A DNA stretch of 64,000 nucleotides, taken from Desulfamplus sp. Its GTDB lineage: Bacteria > Desulfobacterota > Desulfobacteria > Desulfobacterales > Desulfobacteraceae. Within the stretch, counting starts at the first letter, position 1; each line of letters begins with the position of its first letter. The notes beneath the pieces were generated by a model. It searched no databases, had not been told where the DNA came from, and saw nothing but the letters and a program-made list of their open reading frames with translations. Both the position numbers and the translations under genes were made by a program. Positions 1-8,834 of this stretch are shown one piece after another. The stretch covers positions 1 through 64,000 of the forward strand of contig JADFZO010000001.1 in assembly GCA_015232465.1 (NCBI GenBank), given 5' to 3'.

Positions 1-1869
1 TTCAAAGCTCTTCACAACGCCTCTTTTGGTGGTATAACTATTCACGATAAAGGCGTTATTTTAGATTGCAATCAGGGATTGTCAGAAATAACAGGCTATT
101 CCATGAACGAGTTGATTGGCATGGACGGTCTGTTGCTGATAGCAGAGAAATCAAGAGACTTTGTAATGCAAAATATTCTATCTGGTTACGAAAAACCTTA
201 TGAGGCAGTTGGATTACGTAAAAATGGAGAAGAGTATCCAATTCGTTTGGAAGCTCGAAATATTCCTTATAAAGGAAAAACTGTCAGAGTGGTTGAATTT
301 AGGGACATTACCGAGCAGAAGCGGATAGAGGAAGAGCTTAGGGTCAGTGTAATCAAGCATAAAACAATCCTTGAGGCATTGCCTGTAGGTGTTACTGTAT
401 CTGATAATGCAGGAAATATTGTGGAATCGAACAATGCAGCACAGAAGATGCTGGGTCTATCCAGAGAAGAACATCTGAAAAGAGGGATTCAGGGAAACGA
501 GTGGAATATCATCAGGGAAGATGGTTCTCCCATGCCTCCTGACGAGTTTGCAAGCGTAAGAGCATTGAAGGAAAGGTGTCTTGTTGAAAATGTCGTAATG
601 GGCATTGTCAAAGAGGATAATGAGGTTACATGGATAAGTGTTTCCAGCACACCTGTTCATTTAGAAGGCTATGGAGTGGCGATAGCATTCAGCGACATCA
701 CCGAGCGTAAGCGGACAGAGGAGAAATATCTTACTCTTTTCCGTGAGATGCTTGATGGTTTTGCTCTGCACGAGATTATATGTGATGAAAATGGAAAACC
801 GATAGATTATAAATTTTTGACTGTTAATCCTTCGTTTGAGTGTATGACAGGACTTAAGGCTGCTGATATAGTTGACAAAAGAGTTTTGGAGGTGCTGCCA
901 GATATTGAAAAATACTGGATTGAAATTTACGGCAAGGTTGCCATTACAGGTGAACCCGCATTTTTTGATAACTATTCCGATGAATTAAAAAAGCATTTTG
1001 AGGTAAAGGCTTTTAGACCCGCCTATGGTCAGTTTGCCTGCATCGTTTCTGATATTACCGAGCGAAAGCAGATGGAGATAAAGCAAAGAGAGCTTGAAGC
1101 CACGAACCTGCGACTTCAAAAAACTGAAAGCCTTGCACAGATGGCTGGTGGAATTGCACATATTTTCAATAACTATCTTTATGCTGTAAGCGGGAATTTA
1201 GAGTTAGCTTTGTATGATTTACCAGAAGATTCCTTGATTCGTGAAAGGCTCATGGACGCAATGAAAGCAGCTCGTAGATGTGCTGATGTAAGCGGGTCTA
1301 TGCTTACATATCTTGGACAGAGTTTTATTCAAACGGAATCTCTTGATATTGCAGACTTTTGTCGAAAGCATCTGCCAGACTTTCAATCATCAGTTCTCAA
1401 TGACATCACCATAGAAGTAAAACTGATGGATACAGAATTGCTTGTCCGTGCAAATGCTGGGCAGATGCAGCAGGTTCTGAATCATCTGATTACCAATGCT
1501 TATGAGAGTATTGGTGAGAATAAAGGCAGAATTAATCTGATTACAAAAGCTATACCATCAGAGGATATTTCAAAATTCTATATTTTCCCTGCTGATTCTA
1601 AGCCAGCAGCAGATACCTATGTTTGTTTAGAAGTTACTGATACTGGATGCGGCATTTCAAAAGAGGATTTTCATAAAATATCAGACCCGTTTTTTACGAC
1701 CAAGTTCACAGGACGAGGTTTGGGGCTGGCAATTATATCGGGAATAGTGAAATCATGGGAAGGCATGATTGGTGTGAGGAGTGAAGTTGGTCATGGAAGC
1801 TCTTTTATGGTTTTTCTTCCCATGTCTGTTGACAATTCAGTTCGACAATCAAAAAGTCAGCAAGCATAA
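1..1869 (+). CDS. PAS-domain sensor histidine kinase (5' end outside window)
   Basis: The frame is open from base 1, so the N-terminus lies outside the window. What remains encodes about 622 residues. They hold three PAS domains in a row (about residues 1-105, 115-225 and 235-345, each ending in a DITE(R/Q)K-type motif), then a HisKA/HATPase core. The phospho-acceptor His codon is at 1159-1161, within GGIAHIFNN; most relatives of this class read GGIAHDFNN, so the Asp after His is replaced by Ile. The N box (NHLITNAYESIGENKG, from about 1477), G1 box (DTGCGI) and the F/G2 boxes (FFTTK, GRGLGLAI) are intact. No membrane segment and no C-terminal receiver domain is visible, so it is probably a cytoplasmic kinase whose partner regulator is elsewhere. 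It converges with the synthase genes on the other strand, only 27 bases away. The signal sensed is unknown. Confidence 0.88.
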   Translation, partial: FKALHNASFGGITIHDKGVILDCNQGLSEITGYSMNELIGMDGLLLIAEKSRDFVMQNILSGYEKPYEAVGLRKNGEEYPIRLEARNIPYKGKTVRVVEFRDITEQKRIEEELRVSVIKHKTILEALPVGVTVSDNAGNIVESNNAAQKMLGLSREEHLKRGIQGNEWNIIREDGSPMPPDEFASVRALKERCLVENVVMGIVKEDNEVTWISVSSTPVHLEGYGVAIAFSDITERKRTEEKYLTLFREMLDGFALHEIICDENGKPIDYKFLTVNPSFECMTGLKAADIVDKRVLEVLPDIEKYWIEIYGKVAITGEPAFFDNYSDELKKHFEVKAFRPAYGQFACIVSDITERKQMEIKQRELEATNLRLQKTESLAQMAGGIAHIFNNYLYAVSGNLELALYDLPEDSLIRERLMDAMKAARRCADVSGSMLTYLGQSFIQTESLDIADFCRKHLPDFQSSVLNDITIEVKLMDTELLVRANAGQMQQVLNHLITNAYESIGENKGRINLITKAIPSEDISKFYIFPADSKPAADTYVCLEVTDTGCGISKEDFHKISDPFFTTKFTGRGLGLAIISGIVKSWEGMIGVRSEVGHGSSFMVFLPMSVDNSVRQSKSQQA

Positions 1870-1896
1870 TTTATGCACCAGATAGCCCCTCTCTCT

Positions 1897-4425
1897 TTAG
1901 CTCTTCTTTTTCTTTACCAACTCCATACTAAAATCCTCCATCTGATAGATACACAGCCCATCTACATAAAGAAGCCCATCTGCTGTTATCTTTTGGCAGT
2001 TGTTATCTTTATCTTTAATGTGTGCCATAATCTCAATTTTACTGCATGATGGGATAATCTGACCCCTGTAAATCCATTTATGGGTATGTGGGCTTAATAC
2101 TAACTCGTAAAGCAATGGATCATATTTCCAAAGTTTGAGCGAGTAAAACTTGATGAGTTGAAGAAACGACTCTACCCCAAGAGAGCCAGGGCATACTGGG
2201 TCTTGATAAAAGTGGGCTTTAAAAAACCACTCATCAGGATCAACCAATTTTGTCCCCTTTATAAAACCTTTTTGGTATTTGCCCCCATCAAATGAAATCT
2301 TATCAATTGTGTCAACCATACGAATAGCCTTTGCAGCCATACCGTAATTAATAGCTGTGTCAGTATCTTCAATCATATCATCAGGAGTTAAAGGGTGGTG
2401 ATCTTTTAGGTAAAATTTATCGCTACTATTTGATTGTTCTGATTGCGTATCGTGCAGATGAGAGCTTTTTATCCCAGCCTGATTTTTAAGGGCTTGGGCT
2501 GTAAAAAAGCCAAAATTTGTCGAGCCTTTGTAGATGTATTGCCCATCTTTTAGAACCTCCATAAGAAAATTTTGGATAATTAGCCCCCCAGCATGAGATA
2601 CAGATGTCATTTTAGATCGCATGGTTAAGGTTCCAGATTCACGAGTTACTGGCTCAAAAATTTGAGCCTCACCACCAAGATTTCTGAAAAATAGCCTCTC
2701 TTTGCTCTTTAAAGCAGAGCCAACATAAGCTGCAAGCCAACCGCAAGGCTGCAAGGCAATCTCAAGCAAAATGCAAAATGGCAGATAATCTGTGTGAGCT
2801 GCCCTAAAATACCACCCATTGCTTGGCATATCAAATTGAGCCTCTATCCATCCACCACAAACCATCTCCCAAGGTTTTGCATCAGCTTTTATAACTCTAT
2901 CCATAAAAAAGTATGGGGGACCAGGAAGCCTTGCAATCTCTCGTTTTTCATCAAAATCCTTATATTTTTCCCCAAATGCTTTTGATGGGCTACCAATTGC
3001 AAACTCAACTATTTTATCTCTGTCAAATAGCGAAGGAGTTGATAAAAGAGATGCACCAATAACCACTTCAACATCTTGAAAATCGACCACATCTGATGAA
3101 CTATCTTTAGATATTGAGTTGCAAATCTCTTGAACAAAACTTTTTGCCCCTAAATTTAGATCAATCAGATCAATCCCCCGTTTTTTAAAGGCATTTTTAA
3201 GTGAAAGCGATACCATTCCACCCTCCCAAGCTCCCCAATTTATTGAGATAAATCTGCACCTGTCAATATCAATCTCTTTGCTGCTTTTTTTAGAGTTTGC
3301 AAGATGTTGAGCTGTTTTATTTAGCACCTCATTTGCCATTGCATAATCAACCTGACCAACATTGCCATACCTTGCTGCAACTGATGAGAAAAAGAGTACA
3401 AACTTTAGCTTCTCCTTAGCCGTAGCCTTTAAAAGATTCTCCATACCAACGACTTTTGTATCAAAAACTGCATCAAATTGGAATAGAGTTTTATCAACTA
3501 TCAGCTTATCTTCTAAGACTCCAGCACCATGAACAACTCCAGTTATTTTTCCAAAATTTTGTTTTGCATCTTTAAGAGCTTTGTTTAGCTCTTCAAAATC
3601 TCTAATATCAACGCTGTAATATTTAACAAAAGAGCCAGCAGCCTCTATGCGTTTAAGATTTTGGCTTATCTCTCTATTTGAAGATATTTTTTTATAGATT
3701 GCCTGAAGTTCAGAAGGGGTAGGGGCTGATTTAGATTTAAAGATATTTAAAAGGATCGCTTTTTTTATATCAACTTCAGATACTAAGCCATGTAGCCACT
3801 CTGGTTCTGGCTCTCTAAGCAGAGGTGATCTTCCAATAAGTATTATTTTTGGTGAAAATGTAGATGCAAGCTCAACAGCACATTCAGCAGTAACGCCTCT
3901 TGCTCCGCCTGTAATTACAATGACATCATCGCTATTTAACCTGTTATTTAAAGTCTCAAAAGAGGAAAACAAGGGTATGGGGGACTCTTTTAATTGCGGT
4001 ATTATGATACAATTATCTTTTATGCCAATCTCCACATAATCAGATAAGACAAAATTGCCAATAGCTCTTTTAGTCAGCATAAGATAGATAAGGCTCTGCG
4101 ATATTGAGGAGATAGAAAAATCAAAATCATCAATGCTTATAGGCTCAATATCAATTGCTCTGCATAAAACTTGACTCCACTCAAGTGCTGCTGTTTTTAA
4201 AAGTCCTGCAACTGCCCCTTGTAATGGATTATCAACTTTTCCATCTTCAAAACCAAACGCTCCATTAAGAGATGAGAGGCTCACAAAAAAAGCACTATTG
4301 CCTGATATTTTAGCCTTGGCAGCAGAGTCTATAAGATATTTTCCATTTTGTTTTGCAAGAAGAAAGGATTTTTTAACAAAATCTTTTGAGTGGCTGCTAT
4401 CTGTGATTATAACAAGACCAGCCAT
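1897..4425 (-). CDS. PUFA/polyketide synthase C-terminal part (KR-DH-DH), continuing the upstream synthase by frameshift
   Basis: 842 residues from the first available ATG. A ketoreductase holds the NADP motif TGGARGV (about residue 170) and the catalytic region FFSSVAARYG...DYAMANE (about 345-365). Two FabA-like hot-dog dehydratase domains of the PfaC type follow. The first has LLEIALQPCGW (about 550); the second has WFFKAHF...DPVCPGSLGVES (about 735) with its His and Asp. The protein-coding frame does not begin at 4425. It stays open up to base 4701, and the extra residues (including VYISSDW and GSYAYNVAIALQSQF) look like the normal N-terminal half of a KR domain. No ATG, GTG or TTG occurs in that stretch, so independent initiation would give a truncated KR. 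The reading makes sense as a -1 continuation of the KS-AT-ACP frame, giving one protein of about 2251 residues. The product is inferred to be a fatty acid or polyketide chain. Confidence 0.85.
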   Translation of the reverse strand: MAGLVIITDSSHSKDFVKKSFLLAKQNGKYLIDSAAKAKISGNSAFFVSLSSLNGAFGFEDGKVDNPLQGAVAGLLKTAALEWSQVLCRAIDIEPISIDDFDFSISSISQSLIYLMLTKRAIGNFVLSDYVEIGIKDNCIIIPQLKESPIPLFSSFETLNNRLNSDDVIVITGGARGVTAECAVELASTFSPKIILIGRSPLLREPEPEWLHGLVSEVDIKKAILLNIFKSKSAPTPSELQAIYKKISSNREISQNLKRIEAAGSFVKYYSVDIRDFEELNKALKDAKQNFGKITGVVHGAGVLEDKLIVDKTLFQFDAVFDTKVVGMENLLKATAKEKLKFVLFFSSVAARYGNVGQVDYAMANEVLNKTAQHLANSKKSSKEIDIDRCRFISINWGAWEGGMVSLSLKNAFKKRGIDLIDLNLGAKSFVQEICNSISKDSSSDVVDFQDVEVVIGASLLSTPSLFDRDKIVEFAIGSPSKAFGEKYKDFDEKREIARLPGPPYFFMDRVIKADAKPWEMVCGGWIEAQFDMPSNGWYFRAAHTDYLPFCILLEIALQPCGWLAAYVGSALKSKERLFFRNLGGEAQIFEPVTRESGTLTMRSKMTSVSHAGGLIIQNFLMEVLKDGQYIYKGSTNFGFFTAQALKNQAGIKSSHLHDTQSEQSNSSDKFYLKDHHPLTPDDMIEDTDTAINYGMAAKAIRMVDTIDKISFDGGKYQKGFIKGTKLVDPDEWFFKAHFYQDPVCPGSLGVESFLQLIKFYSLKLWKYDPLLYELVLSPHTHKWIYRGQIIPSCSKIEIMAHIKDKDNNCQKITADGLLYVDGLCIYQMEDFSMELVKKKKS

Positions 4426-4670
4426 ATCAGATAGCTCTTGATTTAAGGCATCATCAATTTTAACTATCTTTGAATCAACCCCATGTTTAGTAAATTGGGA
4501 TTGCAGAGCTATTGCAACATTGTAAGCATAACTACCATCTAAGTTTCCATCTTTATTATCGCACCAATCTGATGATATATAGACCTTTTTATTGCTCTCA
4601 ATGGTTATTAGCTCTGCATCTTTAAAATTAAGAGAATCAATTGGAATCTTTTTAAGAGAGATGACCTGCC

Positions 4671-7600
4671 TTAAAAGTTTTTTTTTTGACAGGAGCTGCT
4701 CTCACAAAGAGATGGCTCTTTTGTTGATGAGACCAAAATTTGCCCGCTCTTTTCAGAGTTATTGCCCATTAGATGAAGTGCAATCTCATCAATTGTCTTT
4801 AGCCGTCCAAGATCATCAGGCGATATTTGTGCTGCTTCTGGCAATTTCTCTTCAAGTTTGGATAGAATCTCAACCCGCTTTATTGAATCAATGCCAAGAT
4901 CAGACTCTATATCCATATCAGGGGTGAGCATCTCAACTGGAAAGCCCGTCAACTCGCTTATGGTCTCAAGTAAAATAGCCATGACTTTGTTGTTTTGGTT
5001 GTTATTTTCGTTGTTGATTAGCTCTTTTTGCTTGGCAATTTGAGTTGTCTCTTTTGGCAAAACGTCAATTTTAGCCTCTGTTCTATTGGCATGATTTTTA
5101 GGAATAAATGTGTTTGTTACTGGATTAGAGGCATTTTTACCATTATTTTTTGAATGCTCAACTATATGTTCAGGTTGAATCCTTGCTTGAGGAGGCTCTT
5201 CAATTCTTAGCTGTTCAACATTGTGAGTATGGTGAAGCTCTACAACAGTTGGGCTTGTGCCAACACGCATCTGATTTGGAATCTCGTGATTTGTTGAAAC
5301 TCTTGAGATTGTTGTTGGCTGCTGATAGTGATGAATATTTTGGTTGTTGTGATTTAGAGATAAGATTGCATTTTCAGCAAAAAAACGGGTCTGCTCCATC
5401 ATTGCTTGCAGTGTTTGGCTTGCTGCTGCTTGAGTCTCAAGAAATTTTTCATGTGCAAGGGCTGTTCGTGTCTGAAGCTCTTGCATTGAATCCATACCCT
5501 TTTGCACCATCTGCATTGCACTAAAAACAAGTGATGGTGGCTGTGAAATATCCCCTTTATTGTTCATGGTAGTTCCTCTTCCTTTTTCCTCTTTTTTGTT
5601 TGGACTATATATTTTTTTTGGCTCAATAATATGAGCCTCTAATTTAGGTTTTAAGTTAGGTTGGTTATCTGATTGCAAATTAGTAGGCGATTGCAAATTA
5701 GTTGATGGGTCAGAGACTAATACTTTTTGAGGCTTAGGCTTTATATTTGCCCCAGTTAAAGCAACTCTCATCATTTTTTTTGCAGGCTCTTTAACGCTAT
5801 CTTCCCACTGATCCAGCATAACTGTAATTCCACAAGCAGCAAGAGAGCAAAGAGTTGAGGCTAAATCGTAAATCGCCCCATTTTTTCCAGCAGATGAGTC
5901 AAAAGCAAAAGATAAGATTTTATTTGAACTCTCAATATTTTTAGACTCTAAAATAGATTTAGTAAGCCCTGTTAAGACAGCCTTAGGTCCAACCTCAATA
6001 AACGCTGTGATGTTTTTCTTTAACATGACCTCAATATTGGACATAAAGCAGACAGGATTTATAAGGTGCTCCCCAAGTATCTTTTTTGCAGCTTCACCAT
6101 CTAATGGGTAATCTTTTCCTGTGGTGTTAGAAAAGACAACTATGTTTGAGCCGTTAGATGGCTTAATCTCAATTGATGATACAATCTCTTTAAAAGGGGC
6201 AACTGCATTTTCAACAAGTTTGCTGTGAAATGCTGCTGCAACAGGCAGTTGAACGCCTCGCACCTTTCTATCTTTGCATATTTTTGATACCCTTTTTATC
6301 TCATCACTTTTGCCAGATAGCACAATCTGATTTGGGCTATTTATATTTGCAACAACAAGATCAAGATTTTCTGCCTTTATAAGCTCTTCTACATCTTCTA
6401 AAGATGCTTTTAGGGCAAACATACTGCCTCTATCTTCGCCATTTAAAGCAGCACCAGCCATAAGTCTGCCTCTTTGAGAGGCTAAATTTAAAAATGTATT
6501 TTCATCTATCCAGTTTGCAGCACAAAGGGCACTTAACTCGCCAAAGCTGTGTCCGCACACTGCATCTGGCTTTATGCCAAATCTTGCAAGAATTTTTACC
6601 ATACCAAGTGTTATAGCACCAATTGCAGGCTGGGCAACATCAGTGCTTCGTAGATTCTCCTCTGCACTCTTTTCATCTTGAGCATAAGGGGGCTGGCTAA
6701 ATATGTAATCTTTTAATTTTACCTTTTTATCATTTAGCCTGTTAAATATCTCTTCTGCCTCTTCAAGTGCCTCAAGAGCCTCTGGAAAGATGGAGATTAA
6801 ATCTCTTGCCATATCAACATATTGGCTACCTTGACCAGGAAATAAAAATCCAACTTTACCCTTATGCTCCCCTGAGCCGTAAAATATCCCTGAAAACTCT
6901 TTATCGCTCTTATCAGATTTGGTTATTTTATTGTGATTGTTCAATGAGTCAATATAATCAATAGCCTTTAAAGCCTTTTTTACGGGATCATCTTTATCAG
7001 TTATCAAGATCAAAAGCCTGTGCTTGTAAGATGATTTAAACTCTTTTCTCAAATTCTGAGACTCCCAAGCGATTTTATGCTCCATTTCGTAGGAGTCTAA
7101 CCCTTCGCCATTTTTTAAGAGTGCAGATGGCTCAATTGACTCCTTAAACTTTAAGATGCTCTTTTTTAAATCCTCTTTTGTGTTGGCACAAAATGGGGCG
7201 ATCTGAACAGTGCCGTCCCAAGATACATGCTCTTTTTTGGGGAGATACTCTTCAAGAAGAGCGTGAAAATTAGAGCCTCCAAATCCAAAAGCACTCACTC
7301 CGCACCTTCTTGGGTGATCTTTAGATTTAACCCAAGGTTTTGCAAGGTGGTTAAGATAAAATGGCGACTTTGTGATCTCAATTTCAGGATCAGGCTCTTC
7401 TGCTTTAAGTGTTGGTGGGATCACCTTGTGATAGAGGCTTAAAACAGCTTTGATAAGACCCGCAGCACCAGCAGCAGCTTTTGCATGACCAACCATTGAC
7501 TTAACAGAGCCAATTGCAGATTTAGAGTTTTTTTCTGAAAATAGAGACTTTAGAGCTGTAATCTCAATCTTATCGCCAACACGGGTTCCAGTTCCATGTG

Positions 7601-8651
7601 CCTCAATAAGCTCAACAGTAGAGGGATCAATTTGAGCCTCTTTGTAAGCTGCCTTTAATGCCCGCAACTGCCCATTAGCGTCAGGAGCGTATATCCCGCC
7701 AGTTTTTCCATCGCTTGATGTGCCAATCCCCTTTATTACAGCATAAATTTTGTCGTTATCTTTTTTTGCATCTGTAAGCCGTTTTAGAACAACCATGCCA
7801 ATACCTTCGCCAAGCACTGTTCCATCAGCATCTTTTGAAAATGGTCTTGCATCGCTTGTGTGAGAGAGCACGCCTGTTTTAGAAAAGCACATGTGCATAA
7901 AAATATCGTTTAAAGTATCAACTCCGCCGCTGATGCACATATCGCTTCTGTGTGCTGCAAGCTCTAAGCAGGCTGTATGGATAGCACTTAGCGAGCTTGC
8001 ACAGGCAGCATCAACAACTGTATTTGTGCCGCCAAGATTTAGGCGATTTGCAATTCTGCCTGCAACCACATTTCCAAGAAGTCCGGGAAATGAGTTTTCC
8101 TGCCATTTAGGCAGACCTTCAGAGATTCTTGCAACTATCTCATCACTCTTTTTACCAGTTATTCCAGACTCGTAAAGAGCCTTTTTCCATAATGGGTGGT
8201 AAAGGCGTGCTCCAAGCGGAATCACAAGCTCTTGAGTTCCAGTAACCCCTAAAATTACACCAGTTCTTAAATGGTTAGATGAAGATGAGTTAGAGGGTGG
8301 GTAACCAGCATCAACAAGAGCCATCTCAGCAACCATAAGAGCCAAAAGTTGAGATGTATCTGTTGCCTCAAGGTTGTTTGGGGGAAATCCATATTTTGCT
8401 GGATCAAAGTTGATTTTAGGGAGAAATCCGCCTCGTTTGCAGTAGGTGTAGTCTGGTGTGGCTGGATTGGAATCAAAGTAATCTGCAAGGGACCAGTGGC
8501 TCTCTTCAGGAATGGGGGTAATGGCATCTTTGCCATTAAAGATTAAACGCCAGTATGCTTTGTTGCCGTTTGAGGCTGGAAAAATAGCACCCATACCAAT
8601 AATGGCTATATCCATAGGCTGACCAGAAAAAGAGTTGTTTAGATTTCGCAC
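4671..8651 (-). CDS. PUFA/polyketide synthase N-terminal part (KS-AT-ACP)
   Basis: 1326 residues, starting at a GTG preceded by GGAG. The ketosynthase (about residues 12-470) has the active-site Cys in VVDAACASSLSAI (about 216) and the His motifs EAHGTGTRVGD and VGHAKAAAGA. The acyltransferase (about 595-900) has GQGSQY and the nucleophile in GHSFGEL (about 701). A Pro/Gln/Asn-rich linker surrounds a predicted helical segment (about 1035-1090) of the kind seen before carrier domains of such synthases. One acyl carrier domain has its phosphopantetheine Ser in LGIDSIKRVEI (about 1254). The order KS-AT-ACP followed by KR-DH-DH resembles a PfaA-PfaC composite without the chain-length-factor domain and with only one carrier domain. 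The frame ends 14 bases after a run of ten A that joins it to the next frame. An internal ATG at 5567 has a good ribosome-binding site. No phosphopantetheinyl transferase was recognised nearby. Confidence 0.9.
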   Translation of the reverse strand: MRNLNNSFSGQPMDIAIIGMGAIFPASNGNKAYWRLIFNGKDAITPIPEESHWSLADYFDSNPATPDYTYCKRGGFLPKINFDPAKYGFPPNNLEATDTSQLLALMVAEMALVDAGYPPSNSSSSNHLRTGVILGVTGTQELVIPLGARLYHPLWKKALYESGITGKKSDEIVARISEGLPKWQENSFPGLLGNVVAGRIANRLNLGGTNTVVDAACASSLSAIHTACLELAAHRSDMCISGGVDTLNDIFMHMCFSKTGVLSHTSDARPFSKDADGTVLGEGIGMVVLKRLTDAKKDNDKIYAVIKGIGTSSDGKTGGIYAPDANGQLRALKAAYKEAQIDPSTVELIEAHGTGTRVGDKIEITALKSLFSEKNSKSAIGSVKSMVGHAKAAAGAAGLIKAVLSLYHKVIPPTLKAEEPDPEIEITKSPFYLNHLAKPWVKSKDHPRRCGVSAFGFGGSNFHALLEEYLPKKEHVSWDGTVQIAPFCANTKEDLKKSILKFKESIEPSALLKNGEGLDSYEMEHKIAWESQNLRKEFKSSYKHRLLILITDKDDPVKKALKAIDYIDSLNNHNKITKSDKSDKEFSGIFYGSGEHKGKVGFLFPGQGSQYVDMARDLISIFPEALEALEEAEEIFNRLNDKKVKLKDYIFSQPPYAQDEKSAEENLRSTDVAQPAIGAITLGMVKILARFGIKPDAVCGHSFGELSALCAANWIDENTFLNLASQRGRLMAGAALNGEDRGSMFALKASLEDVEELIKAENLDLVVANINSPNQIVLSGKSDEIKRVSKICKDRKVRGVQLPVAAAFHSKLVENAVAPFKEIVSSIEIKPSNGSNIVVFSNTTGKDYPLDGEAAKKILGEHLINPVCFMSNIEVMLKKNITAFIEVGPKAVLTGLTKSILESKNIESSNKILSFAFDSSAGKNGAIYDLASTLCSLAACGITVMLDQWEDSVKEPAKKMMRVALTGANIKPKPQKVLVSDPSTNLQSPTNLQSDNQPNLKPKLEAHIIEPKKIYSPNKKEEKGRGTTMNNKGDISQPPSLVFSAMQMVQKGMDSMQELQTRTALAHEKFLETQAAASQTLQAMMEQTRFFAENAILSLNHNNQNIHHYQQPTTISRVSTNHEIPNQMRVGTSPTVVELHHTHNVEQLRIEEPPQARIQPEHIVEHSKNNGKNASNPVTNTFIPKNHANRTEAKIDVLPKETTQIAKQKELINNENNNQNNKVMAILLETISELTGFPVEMLTPDMDIESDLGIDSIKRVEILSKLEEKLPEAAQISPDDLGRLKTIDEIALHLMGNNSEKSGQILVSSTKEPSLCESSSCQKKNF
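4678..4687 (-). other. A10 slippery run joining the two synthase frames
   Basis: On the coding (minus) strand, ten consecutive A follow CTGTC and precede CTTTTAA, the frame-0 stop. Frame 0 reads CAA AAA AAA AAC TTT TAA and so contains the -1 heptamers A AAA AAA and A AAA AAC. The -1 frame is closed by a TGA at 4702-4704 upstream and is then open through the whole KR-DH-DH part. The two frames therefore overlap in only about 28 bases (4674-4701), and the A10 lies inside that window. A -1 ribosomal slip, transcriptional slippage, a phase-variable tract or a one-base assembly error would all join the halves. A weak TTTTAAG/CTTAAAA stem could form just downstream. Which mechanism applies cannot be told from the sequence. 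Confidence 0.7.
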
Positions 8652-8834
8652 AAAAATTCTCCATATTGCAAAGTTGTTTATTTTAGGCTATCTCTTTTAA
8701 AGTTTTAAAAAAAGAATATATTAATATTGCTATTTTATATAGCCATGCAGTGTTATTTTGACAAAAATTTTACATTAAAACTAAATTTATGACCAAAAGC
8801 AGTATTAATGATTTAACAATTTTAAGGAGAGTTT

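Noticed and set aside
5150-5524. 124-codon open frame on the plus strand inside the synthase linker
   Set aside because: It is antisense to the Gln/Asn/His-rich linker; the composition explains the Leu/Glu-rich translation.
8652-8834. Sigma-28 or sigma-54 promoter before the chemoreceptor
   Set aside because: Neither consensus pair could be found; only a lone TTGACA with a poor -10 is present.
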